From: Fragilaria crotonensis
Lineage: Eukaryota > Bacillariophyta > Fragilariophyceae > Fragilariales > Fragilariaceae
NCBI GenBank assembly: GCA_022925895.1
Contig: JAKSYS010000234.1
Location: 1 to 64,000 of the forward strand
Reading direction: 5' to 3'
DNA length: 64,000 nt
Shown here: in pieces, positions 23,362 through 33,531 of the stretch
Position numbering within the stretch: position 1 is the stretch's first letter
Layout of the letters: each line of letters opens with the position of its first letter
Translations under genes and position numbers: made by a program
Notes under the pieces: model-generated
Seen by the model: only the letters and a program-made list of their open reading frames with translations
Databases searched by the model: none
Told to the model about the DNA's origin: nothing

Positions 23362-24295
23362 ATGATGAAGGAAGGAGGCAGAGGCGGATCGCGCTGCTTG
23401 CGATTCATTGATGAGCAGATTAGAGAATTCGTGTCTCTTTCTTCTTCAACGATTACTGTTCGCGGCAGAATTGGCAAGTGAGACTGGAGTGAAATAACAG
23501 CAATATTTTGGCGTTTTACAAGGACTGGGTCTTGCACCTGTCGTACTACCACGAAGTCTGGCGCTACTTTTATGGTATGGAAGGACAGTCGTGACACTGG
23601 GATTTGATGCGGATACGAATCAGGATGCGAATGGAAAATGCGTGTTGCCACCACATCGCTTCACAACGGAAGACGAAGTCCAAATGTTGTCCAAATGATC
23701 CCCTCGTGGTCCTGGAGAAGGAATGCAAGGACAAGGAGGTGTTGTTAGTCGGGTTGATGAAACATGCCGTAAACACGATGAGTGCCGAGAAAGAAACCAC
23801 CATTCTAGGATCACCTCCATCCTCAATTGTTCACAAGAGTGATGCAAGACATAGCTGGGTTACGAACGTCATGGAGTGTCACATTCAATTTACGGAAATG
23901 TGGTCCAGGCCATATTTTCAGGTCAACTCACATGTGCGCCAGAAACAACATCATCAACACCACCAACAACACCTCCCACAGCAACAACAACACCCTACAA
24001 TCCCAATCTTGACGAGAGTCCACTAGACGCTATTGCTGTTTCCTTATATCCCGATCGTCACGTGTAGCTCATTCATGGTCTTCCGGGTGCAGGAAGAACA
24101 AGTACAGTACCAGAACTCATTCAACAGGCTCTCCATCATCACAAGTACAAGAAGGTTTTCATCGCGGCACCCAGTAATATTGCGGTTTTGATCATGTATT
24201 GGAACGCACATTGTCCAATCCCAACAGCTTAGTAATCATTGCCGCGGTAACAACATCCATAACAAGAAAACACCTGCATCACGATTCCGGGCATG
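23362..24295 (+). pseudogene. Helicase relic A (5' third of the IGHMBP2-like gene)
   Basis: Degenerate copy of the first roughly 350 codons of the intact helicase gene at 36468-39731. It keeps the IDEQIREFVSL start region, the GFDADTNQD-like stretch and the block around the nucleotide-binding loop, but many frameshifts and in-frame stops interrupt it. The Walker A loop now reads LPGAGRTST, with Arg in place of the essential Lys. Motifs II-VI and the R3H domain are absent. Similarity stops near the codons that follow the Walker A helix. The flanking sequence on both sides is shared with relic B, so the two relics were duplicated together with their neighbours. Confidence 0.8.
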
Positions 24296-24469
24296 AAGGC
24301 CACCGACGAACCGGGACGTATGAATGTGCTACTGTCATACTTGGCTTGTCCCCATTTGGCGACTTTTTGTTCTGCATCGATGTTACCCGCCTGATGACGT
24401 ACTGTTCAGAACTCGACGGAGAGACTTTTGTTGTGTGATTGACTTTTCAATCACACATTTCAACGACGA

Positions 24470-24660
24470 TGATTCTGTCGCTGATATTGTCCTGTGTGCC
24501 CAGTGAAATTGTTGTTTTGGAATTGTGATGTTCTTTCGATTAATGAAACGTTCAGTCTATCTACATGTTCTGTCCTTCGGGGCATGATCGCCGTATATCA
24601 AAAGGCCTACACTGTTATTGTAGGCAATACGAGCAAGATACAATGCATTTAAGAATTGAC
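24470..24660. repeat. Duplicated spacer, copy A
   Basis: Aligns by eye with 31495-31715. Shared landmarks are GTGAAATTGTTGTT, the TTCGGRGCATGATC block, GTAGGCAATACRAGCAAG and an ATGCATTT tail. It joins helicase relic A to the Cys-rich gene relic in the same way as copy B does, showing that relic, spacer and Cys-rich gene moved as one block. Confidence 0.7.
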
Positions 24661-25345
24661 GAAAGCGTGACTACCTTTTGCTATGGTATGCCAGGTACCT
24701 GGTACTGAGTTACTACGCCCAAGCATGAGCAACATGTTGCACATCTTGATCTCAGAACCAAACGAGTAAAAATCCTCTCGTGAATCGACAATATAACAAG
24801 AGGAATGCATTGTGATTCCATTACCTCTGATGAATGCCGAAGGATATGTCACCTTGAGGTTTGTGTTCGCCAAAATCTCAAACATGTTTCCATCGCGATT
24901 AAGCTAATCATTGAAAGTGCTGGTATTCAAGTTGTATGCAACGATCCTGGGACATGCACTGGGACAAGAAGTGAGAAGTGCTCGGAGATAGGGACGCAGT
25001 CGGAGAAACAGAAGTACTAGGAGAAACAGAAGGGCTGGAAGAGAAACAGGGAGAATCGTCGCCAATCAAGTCTGTGTTTCACATATTCTCCTGTGGCAGA
25101 GTCACAGCTGTCCTTAGTTCATGCAACATACATCAATTGTTCTTGTTGCAAAACTTACCGCTCGAAAATACAACCTTTCTCCTTGTCGCAGGAGTCACCG
25201 GTTAAAGGATCGTTGTCATTGCAAATATTCGCAGTGAAAACGTATCCTTTGTACTTGTTGCGGGTATCAATTGTACTAGCGTCGTTATCTTGGTCAAGCG
25301 TCGTTATCGTTGCAAACTATTGGTGTTGTATTGAAGGTGCAGCGA
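24645..25345 (-). pseudogene. Relic of the Cys-rich secreted protein gene (copy A)
   Basis: Minus-strand sequence related to the Cys-rich gene at 31848-33531. A piece reading MFEILANTNLKVT matches the start of that gene's C-terminal domain. A degenerate acidic/Ser-rich spacer (GAGAAACAGAAGTACT-type repeats on the plus strand) and remnants of the CNDND...CDK repeats follow upstream to about 25345. Frameshifts and missing cysteines break it throughout, and no signal-peptide exon was found. It is the decayed partner of copy B. Confidence 0.65.
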
Positions 25346-25639
25346 AGCGACCATGATGTGATGATAAAGAGGATCCTGTCACTGTATCTACTGTATGATA
25401 TTACAGTGCACACTGCACGCTACTCAAATTTCTGTCGGGGTTCAGACGTTCAGACACACTTTGGTTAGGGTCACAAACAAGGGGATGTTCTGGGTAGTAA
25501 TTCTGTTGACACCTCTATCGATAAACGCCCGAACATGCATCGTCGTTTGACCCGAGCCACAAAGCCGCCCGCTGCCACGACGGAACCCACCAAATGAACA
25601 AATAAACTTTTTTCGCCGTACGAACCGACGCGCCCGTCA

Positions 25640-26090
25640 CCACCGAACCGATTCGAGATCTACGTTGGGGCTGAGCTCACCACTCCCGTCCCCCCACACG
25701 CCGCCCAACGACCGTCCGGGACCAAGAGATCACCCCCAGGCACCACGCCACAACACTGGTAAGTCCGAAACATCGACTTGCCTTCCCAGATCCTTCCTGA
25801 CCCTCGCCTCGCCGACGCCCCCGCCAGCATCCTTGGATCCGCCCAGCCGCTTACACACCCGAGGATCGAGTCCCCATTTGAATTGAAACCAGAGGCCGCC
25901 GCCCACAAAATTTCGCTACTCGAACGCAACTTGCTCGACCTCGGCGCAGCACTCCGGGCCCAGCCTTTCAGCGCCTTGACGTCAGGGTCCCAATACTGTC
26001 TCATCAAACTCCTGGTTCGAGGAGGACTCATCACCCTTCTGGCTCTACAAAACACCCCCCTGGATCATCCAGAAACTCGGATGAGTTAGA
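25640..26090 (+). other. GC-rich island, possible retroelement-derived fragment
   Basis: A strikingly C-rich, high-GC stretch in otherwise AT-balanced spacer. The plus-strand translation contains SLLERNLLDLGAALRAQP and FSALTSGSQY. These recall the N-terminal region of large reverse-transcriptase-containing ORFs that I associate with diatom genomes; this is an impression, not a search result. The frame has no ATG at its edge. It ends a few codons after the similarity fades, so it would be a fragment. An open minus-strand frame also exists and I consider it a shadow. Confidence 0.3.
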
Positions 26091-26280
26091 GCTACATTAC
26101 TGCCAAGGAGGACAGATCCTTGGACAAGCCAAAAGAGCGACTGCAATTCGGAATTTCGGTAGGGCTTATTCCAAGCAAGGAGAAGACAGCGACGACAAAC
26201 ATGATTCGACGCCAGAGTATCGAGCGTCGTACTCCCTAGTATGCTATAGTATGACAACAAATAGAGAAAAACTAAAATCA

Positions 26281-29200
26281 TCATGACGCGAAAACACGGT
26301 AGTGCGTTGCATATTCACTTTTCACCCACTTTGGTATTCCGTTCTTATCGAGAACAGGGACCATCTGCGGTGGCTTCCACTGCGAGTGCTGCTTGGCTGC
26401 TTCTGCAATCATCTTGTATGCATCTCCCGTTAGGGTACACATTGGATCTACTGGTGCATCGATCGACATGGTGCCTTTTTCAAGGAGAGTTTCGCAATGT
26501 GACAAGGCGGCGATGGAACTTTCTTGCACTAACGAATCGAAAAATGTCCTCAACATTTCATGTTGCTGAAGAAATGGAATATTTGGGATTGGGAACGGTA
26601 GGCCGTGCAAATTGACAACGCCTTTCAGTGCCCCGAGGCACAATTTAAGCAAAGGCGCGACCTTGACAATCCACCCTCTAGGCATTGTGATCTCAAAGGG
26701 TTTTGTGGCCTAGTTGGCGCGAGTGGGCACAGATAAAAACGACCTGGTAGGTTCTCATAGTCGCATTTCTGATCCAGTTTCTAGGATCATTTGACGACTC
26801 AACGGAGGTAGGAGTCACCCACACGAGATTCGGACACTCCTCGAACTGATTTGGTGCCAACAATGCCAACGCCCCCAGTGTCCGGTCTAGTCCTCCTGCA
26901 AGCCGTTGCAGCATTTCCTGCTGCTTTTGCAACGATTCATTTGTTGCGTCAACACCCAATCGGATGGCTCGCACATCGCATCTCAACCCAACAAATTGGG
27001 AATGTTGCTTCTTTAACAAGTCATTGCCTTCGTCAACTCCCACTTTGACGCCACGCAAACCATCTGTGATATCGTGCATACCACCTTTGACATCATGCAT
27101 ACCATTTTTCAGCGCATCTAGTTGCTCGGAAAATCCCTTCCCGATTCTCCGCACGGCTCGTTCATCAACGTATCGGGTGTAGATCGAACCAGGAAGGAGT
27201 TGCTGTAGAACTTCATCGCGGAATGGTTCGTTCGAGCACCCATCGGTCGTGCACCACTCATCGCACCCGTCATTATAATAATGCGTAACTTTGTTTTCGA
27301 TACAAATTTTGCATAGATAATGGGTCCCTTTGGGGCAGTTCGTACCCGTCATGTTAACGTGGCAGAGTGTACACGGAAGGCTCGCACCAAAATCATCATC
27401 CACCAGACGATTTTGAATGTTTTCATTCAAATGAATGGCATTACTGAGCCGGCGAAGGAGTGCACTTGTTTCCAACCTCTTTCTAGGTGTGCGATCCATA
27501 CAGTGAATCGCAGTTTGACAAACAAGTTTGAGCGAGTCTGGATTCCAGATGATATTGGGATCTGCGTCGCTCACGAGATTTTCCCATCCACTGTCAATAC
27601 GCTCACCATCCTCGTCTTCAACGTATACTTCAAACACATCGCGGAATTCCTTGCCCTTCCCAGTCGATAGACCACCATTCAAGCGTCCCAAAACAAGTTC
27701 AACCATCACGACGCCAATAGAATACACATCACAGGAAGCTTCATACGCGCATTTCCCACTAGCATACCTGGGGCACATGTATCCAAGTGTTCCAGCCGAT
27801 CCAAAGCTAGTCATCACAGACAAGGACGACACCGACGGAGAAATGCGCTTGCCAGTAGGCACGAACTTGGCCAGACCACAGTCAATGAGTCGTGCTGTGA
27901 AAGCGTCGTCGAGACAAATGTTCGCACTCTTAATGTCTCGATGATAAACGTTGAAATTTCCGCAGCCACCAGTGTGCAGGAAGTGCACAGCTCTCACCAA
28001 CTCATACATAATTGACAGTCGCCGATAGGCCGGCAAGCGGGCTCGACAACCATCGTCCTTGAGGAAACCATCGAGGGAGCCGTTGGCTGCATACTCATAG
28101 AGCAGATACTGTTGATCGCTATCGGTCTTTAAATTGTATGCATATAAGACGATTATGTTGGGATGGCGAAATCGCTTAAGAGCCTGGAAGAATTGCATAT
28201 GCGTGTTCATGAGAGGGCAGACTATCAATCATAAATAGGCCAATACTCAAATCGATACGTACCGAAATCTCCCTTTGAAAGCTTCTCCGAATTCCCTCAA
28301 TGGCATCTTCATCCAACTGTAAGATGTTAAACTTTTTAACTGCGAACTGCTTCTGAAGTTGCTTATCTTCTACCAACGACACTTTCCCAAAGGCACCAGA
28401 ACCAAGTTCACGAAGGACGGTGCATTGCTTCATATAGTGAGAGGAAAGTTCGACAGGATCAGCTGAGGCAGTGCTCATGACGTTGTAAAGGGTTGTTCGG
28501 TCCTGAATGATCTGACGTTCCACCAGATATCGAACGATTTCTCCCCTTTCAAATTTGATTGCAGCCTCTAAAGCTGTCGCACCAGTATTACATTTGACAT
28601 TCACATCCGCATTCTTCTTCAGCAACTCGCAGACGACTTCCAAGTGGCCGTTTTGACTCGCAATGTAAAGCGCTGTCGTGCCATCATGATGTTGGACATT
28701 CACATCCACATTTTTGTGCTGGAGCAACATTAGACGAGTTGCAAATCGCCTTCTTTACTCGCAATGTAAAGCGCAGTCGAACCATCATTACATTTGACAT
28801 TCACATCCACATTGTTGTGCTGGAGCAACTCGCGGACGTCTTCCAGATGGCCGTTTTGACTTGCAACGTAAAGCGCTGTCGTACCATCGTTATGCTGGAC
28901 ATTCACATCAACATTGTTGTGCTGGAGCAACTCGCGGACGACTTGCACGTGGCCTTTTTTACTCGCAACGTAAAGGGCTGTCGTTCCATCATAATGTTGG
29001 ACATTCACATCCACATCGTTGTGCTTGAGCAACTCGGCAACAACTTTATTCCGGCCAAATTGACTGGCAATGAAAAGGGCCGTTTTACCATCATCATCTC
29101 TGACAGTCACATCCGCGCTGTGTTTGAGCAATTCCAAGACGATATCAACATCGCCTAGATGACATGCCTTCATGAGGGCAGTTGCACCATCGTTGCAACA

Positions 29201-30016
29201 TTTGGCATTGACATCCACCTTGTCGTGCTGAAGCAATTCTCGAACGACTTCCTCTTGCAGGAAACGACACGCAATAATGAGGGCTGTTCCATCCATACAT
29301 TGGGCATTCACATCAGCATTCTTGTGCAGCAATGCGCGGACGATTTCCAAATGACCTTTTAGACTCGCACACATGAGGGCTGATAAACCCTCATTCGTTT
29401 GGGCATTCACATCAACATTCTTGTGCTGGAGCAACGTGTTGACGACTTTCTCATGACCTTTTAGACTCGCACCCATGAGGGCTGATAAACCCTCATTCGT
29501 TTGGGCATTCACATCAACATTCTTGTGCTGGAGCAACTCGTGGACGACTTTCTCATGGCCTTCGAAACTCGCACCCATGAGGGATGTTGTACCATCATTC
29601 TTTTGGGCATTCACATCAACATTCTTGTTCTGGAGCAACTCGTGGACAACTTTCTCAAGGCCTCGGAGACTCGCACTCATGAGGGCTGATTCACCACTAT
29701 TTGTCGTTTTGGCATTCACATCAACATTCTTGTGCTTGAGCAAAGCGTTGACGACTTTCTCATGGCCATTCGCACTCGCAAGCATGAGGGTTGTGTGACC
29801 CCTGGTCGTTTTGGCATTCACATCAACATTCTTGTGCTGGAGCAACGCGTTGACGACTTTCTCATGACCTCCTCGAATCGCAAGCATGAGGGCTGTGAAA
29901 CCCTCATCATCTTGAGCATTCACATTGGCTCCCGCTAGTAACTGGGCACGAACCTGATCGAGATTACCATGAATGGCGTTTTGGATCAAATCATTGTCAA
30001 TAGCACGCAACGGCAT
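26281..30016 (-). CDS. Ankyrin repeat-protein kinase-RING-like protein
   Basis: Predicted cytosolic signalling protein of about 1,218 aa. It begins at an ATG (30016) with 14-15 ankyrin repeats (consensus HEKVVNALLQHKNVDVNA). A TKL/RLK-like kinase domain follows (about 540-830) with GSGAFGKV, AVKK and HRDIKSANI. Next come a Cys/His zinc-binding region (CTLCHVNM...HYLCKICIENKV), a heptad-rich segment, and a tail containing FEITMPRGWIVKVAPLLK. The usual DFG reads DCG (LIDCGLAKF) and the APE reads CPR (YMCPRYAS). The catalytic Lys and the HRD Asp are present, so activity is possible but uncertain. A 79-bp intron lies at 28262-28184 (GTACGT...CCAG). Two one-base frame breaks interrupt it: about 28731, between ankyrin repeats, and the T-run 26701-26704, just before the tail. 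Domain continuity across both argues for sequencing indels. Confidence 0.8.
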
Positions 30017-30647
30017 GAATCAGGAGTAGTCCGAGTATTCCAATTACTGATGTATGAGACTAAGGTTGCTCGTTGTGCAACAGATGTGTAGGCTCTTGCG
30101 CGATTCACAAGTGCACATTCCTCTGACAGATTGAAGGATGCATGATTGAATTGGGAGGCGCGGGAGTCAAGCAGATGCACTTCCTGATTCTTGTCGAGAG
30201 GTGCCATGGCATATTTCATACATGCCATACTGTAATTTGGGCATGCATATTCTTTATGTACTGCTCAAAGACTCAAATACAGTATGGTATTGTTTACATG
30301 TAGACGACCAGCGCTCAGTATTGTCTCTTTTGGAGAGGAATTTTTCCGTGACTCCTAAGTACAGTATAATATATCATATTTATTCATAGTAATACATATA
30401 AGATCCAGACATGGTTCGCTCGATTCAGAACTGGGAACTTCCTAATAACACTTCCATGCCGTCGAGTATGGTCAGACGACACCAATGTGACGGTACAACA
30501 GTATATCGCCTACAGTATATTTTGCACCCTGCTCCCTGCTTGCTTGCTGGGTACAAGTACTTGTATGCATACAAGGTACAAGGTGCTACTATTTGAGTAC
30601 GTGACGTGGAGATCGACACACGCGTACAGCATGATAATGGGGTGGTG
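30017..30647. other. Spacer upstream of the ankyrin-kinase gene and of helicase relic B
   Basis: No gene seen. It must hold the promoter of the minus-strand ankyrin-kinase gene. The part from about 30455 (CGAGTATGGTCAGACGA) resembles 23190-23230, so the duplicated block begins before the helicase relic itself. GTAC/TACAGTA words are frequent. Confidence 0.4.
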
Positions 30648-31340
30648 ATGAAAGGAAGAAGGAGGAGATGGTGGTGAATCGCAATTGCACTCAATTGATG
30701 AGCAGATTAGACAACTCGTGAGTCTCCAACGATTACTGTTGGCGGCGGAATTGGCAAGTGAGACTGGAGTGAAAGAACAACAGCATTTTGCTGCTTCACC
30801 AGGACTTGGTCCTGCACCCGTGTCACACTTTGTAATCTGGCGCTACTTCAAGTGTCTGTGGGTTTATATGGAAGAACAGTCGTGACACTGGGATTCGATA
30901 CGGATTCGAATGCTGAGAATGGAACATGTTTGCTGCCACAGCATCGCTTCACAACGGGAGATGAAGTACAAGTATTATCCAAATCATCATCATCATCATC
31001 ATCAACAATCGTCATTTGAAAATGTGCACCAGAATCAACACCATCAACACAACCAACAGCAACTGCAGCTTCCGCAACAACAACAAATCCTTACATCCCG
31101 ATCGTCCCGAGTCGCTTGCAATAACAGAACTCATTCAACAAGCTGTTCTCAGCATCACAAGTACAAGATTCTCGTCGCGGCTCCCACCCAGAAATGTCGC
31201 AATTGATAATGTCTTGGAACGCATCGTTCAATCCCAACAGCTTCAAAACGACAGCAGCAACATCAGTATCAAGAAATCATCAGCATCACAGATTTGGGTA
31301 GGTCGAATTGGGCAATCTGCAAGAATCGGAACCACTCAGT
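30648..31340 (+). pseudogene. Helicase relic B (5' part of the IGHMBP2-like gene, Walker A deleted)
   Basis: Second degenerate copy of the N-terminal part of the intact helicase. It retains IDEQIRQLVSLQRLLLAAEL and ASETGV, then frameshifts. An ATC microsatellite occupies about 30986-31008. The region that should encode the Walker A loop is deleted: sequence resumes at ITELIQQAV-like codons and continues through the block that matches NVAVDNVLERIVQSQQL in the intact gene. Nothing after about codon 350 is present. Lesions differ from relic A, so the two decayed independently. Confidence 0.8.
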
Positions 31341-31494
31341 GTGTTGCTGTCACTTGATTCCGCATCGCTGTTTCCTGTCTGATGATATGTTGGCCGTGGA
31401 CATGCACGTCCGGTTGAGAACTTGAGGGACAGAATATGGTCTCTGACGGACTCCGGTTCAATCAATCATTTCGTTCTTACCCACGACACCATGG

Positions 31495-31715
31495 TACTTC
31501 AACGACGATGATTCTCGAGGGTTAATTGTCCTGTACCAAGTGAAATTGTTGTTCGGCAATTCAAATGTGCTTTCGAATTATTATTTGCTCAGTCTATCAA
31601 CATGCTCTGCCCTTCGGAGCATGATCATGTTTTCGAAAGTCCTACGGTGTAGTCGTAGGCAATACAAGCAAGTTGCAATGCATTTTATCTGTAACGAATG
31701 CATGGCTACCTTGCT
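31495..31715. repeat. Duplicated spacer, copy B
   Basis: Counterpart of 24470-24660, lying between helicase relic B and the Cys-rich gene. The shared words are listed with copy A. Small indels and substitutions distinguish the two. Confidence 0.7.
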
Positions 31716-31847
31716 ACTCTATGCGCTGTACAGAGCTGAAATAACAATGTACAAGCAACATACTATACACCTTGGGAAATGAGTGCATACAGTGAAGGGA
31801 TCTCAGAACCATACGGTATCGATTCTTACGTGAATCGACACTTACAA

Positions 31848-33531
31848 TCAACACACGGCATACCTAAGAATACCATTCCAAATCTGTTGAGAATACGATT
31901 GTCCGAAAGGAGAGTCCTTTCCAATACCTGCGATGAATTGCACATTGTCATCTTCAGAGAAGTAATCCCCGTTCGAATAACGTAGAGCTGGACCTCCAAC
32001 CAAGGTGACATAGAACGAGTATGTTTCGCCAGCACTCATGTCAACTGGAATTATGACACTACTGGGGATTGGTGTGGCAAAATATTGTTTCTTGCCATCT
32101 ACACTGGTGTCGGCAATTTTTGTCCACGCAGAGGAATTCGTATCATAACCTTCATAGCTTCCCTTTTTGTAGTACACCTCCACGCTCTGATTTCCCATGG
32201 CATACGTGTGAATGTCGAAGGATGTCACCTTGAGGTTCGTCTTTCACCAAAATATCAAACATGTTGCCTTGACCAGAATTATCATCTTGGAACGTGGTAG
32301 TCAAGCTGTTAGGAACAATCCTTGGACATGCACTGGGAGAAGAGCTCTGAGACGGGGACATGCTCGGAGAAACAGAAGTACTCGGAGAAACAGAAGTACT
32401 GGGAGACAGAGAAGTGCTCGGAGACAAGGACGTACTCGGAGACAGGGACGTACTCGGAAATACAGACGTACTTGGAGAAGCCGATGGGCTGGGAGTAACG
32501 TCACAAAGTAAGTCTGTATTCAAAATGTGCATGCAACACTCGTAATTGTTGTTGCAAACGTACCGCTCGAAAATACACCCTTTCTCCTTGTCGCAGGTGT
32601 CCTTGTCATTGCAAACTATCGCAGTGAAAACGCATCCTTTGTCCTTGTCGCAGGTGTCGATTGTACAAGCGTCGTTATCGTCGCAAACTTTTGGCGTGTA
32701 AACACACCCTATGCCCTCGTCACAGGTGTCGACGGTGCACGCATTGCAGTCATTACAATTCTTGACTGGACGAGGGAACTTTAGGCATCCATATTTTTCA
32801 CACGAACCATTTTTATGGTCGATGGTGCATTTGTTCTTGTCGTCGCAGAGAACATCGCACGACTTGTCACATTTTCCCAGCAAATCTCCGTGAGCCAAGT
32901 GTTTGTTGACAGCTTTTGCATTAACACGGATGGTCTGGAACGGACGAGCGAGCTTCGTATCCTTGTGGCAGATGGTTACTTCATTGCTAGTCAGAGCCCG
33001 CAAACCGTGGCCTCCATCCCTCATGGTTTCGGCCTCCTTTGAAAGAATTGCATTGAGTTTCAGGTTGTTTCATAAAAGAAGGGAAGCGAGAGACATCGTT
33101 AGGGCACGATAGTTCATAATGCAAATGATCGGTCAGACTTGAGGTATGATAAAGTAGCGTTATCCACAATCCACATACTGTTCGAGTGTCGGAGGTCTGA
33201 GAGCGGTGGAGAAAAGACAGGTTCCCAACAGAAGACAGATTGGATTTGCTATGTACTGCATCAGAGGCCTGTAAATGTGAACCGCTCCGAGTACTCATTG
33301 TGTATCAAAAAACGAACCAGGTCCAATACCTCGTACTGCTCAGATTCGTGAATGAATACCGCACATTACAAGGAAACGTAGAGAGTTGTTGGCGCTACCC
33401 GAACAAACATTTGAGCAATGTGAACTTACGAGGTCCATCGTGAGCTGCCCTTCTGCGGAGGAAAAGGCCCCACCGACCAATAGGGTAGTTGCGAGCAAGG
33501 ACAACAGCATCGTCGTCGCGGTTATAAACAT
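31848..33531 (-). CDS. Secreted Cys-rich protein with Ser/Thr/Pro stalk
   Basis: Exon 1 (33531-33430) encodes a signal peptide (MFITATTMLLSLLATTLLVG). A 393-bp intron with GTAAGT donor and AAAG acceptor (33429-33037) leads in phase 0 to the main exon. Next come a Cys-rich region with repeated CDDNDACTIDTCDKDKGC units, a low-complexity stalk of PSTSLS repeats (about 32360-32500), and a C-terminal domain starting FDIHTYAMGNQSVEVYY and ending near IWNGILRYAVC. The last domain resembles an all-beta module common in secreted microalgal and bacterial proteins; I cannot name the family. A single extra base near 32239 separates the stalk frame from the C-terminal frame, and relic A reads through the same place as FEILANTNLKVT. 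The protein is probably exported to the wall or medium. The intron is long for this window, so the exon 1 link is the weakest part. Confidence 0.6.

Noticed and set aside
25660-26055. 131-codon minus-strand ORF
   Set aside because: High GC keeps frames open on both strands; the plus-strand reading looks more protein-like and resembles retroelement sequence.
28739-29938. Several plus-strand ORFs of 60-139 codons with repeated HINIVVLEQL-type units
   Set aside because: They are the reverse-complement shadow of the ankyrin array; the regularity is inherited from the 102-bp coding repeat.
29400-30000. Regularly spaced repeats as a possible CRISPR array
   Set aside because: Spacing equals the ankyrin repeat length, the units are translated in one frame, and the DNA is eukaryotic.
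32212-32545. Plus-strand Arg- or Gly/Glu-rich repeat ORFs
   Set aside because: Shadows of the Ser/Thr/Pro stalk repeat of the minus-strand secreted protein gene.
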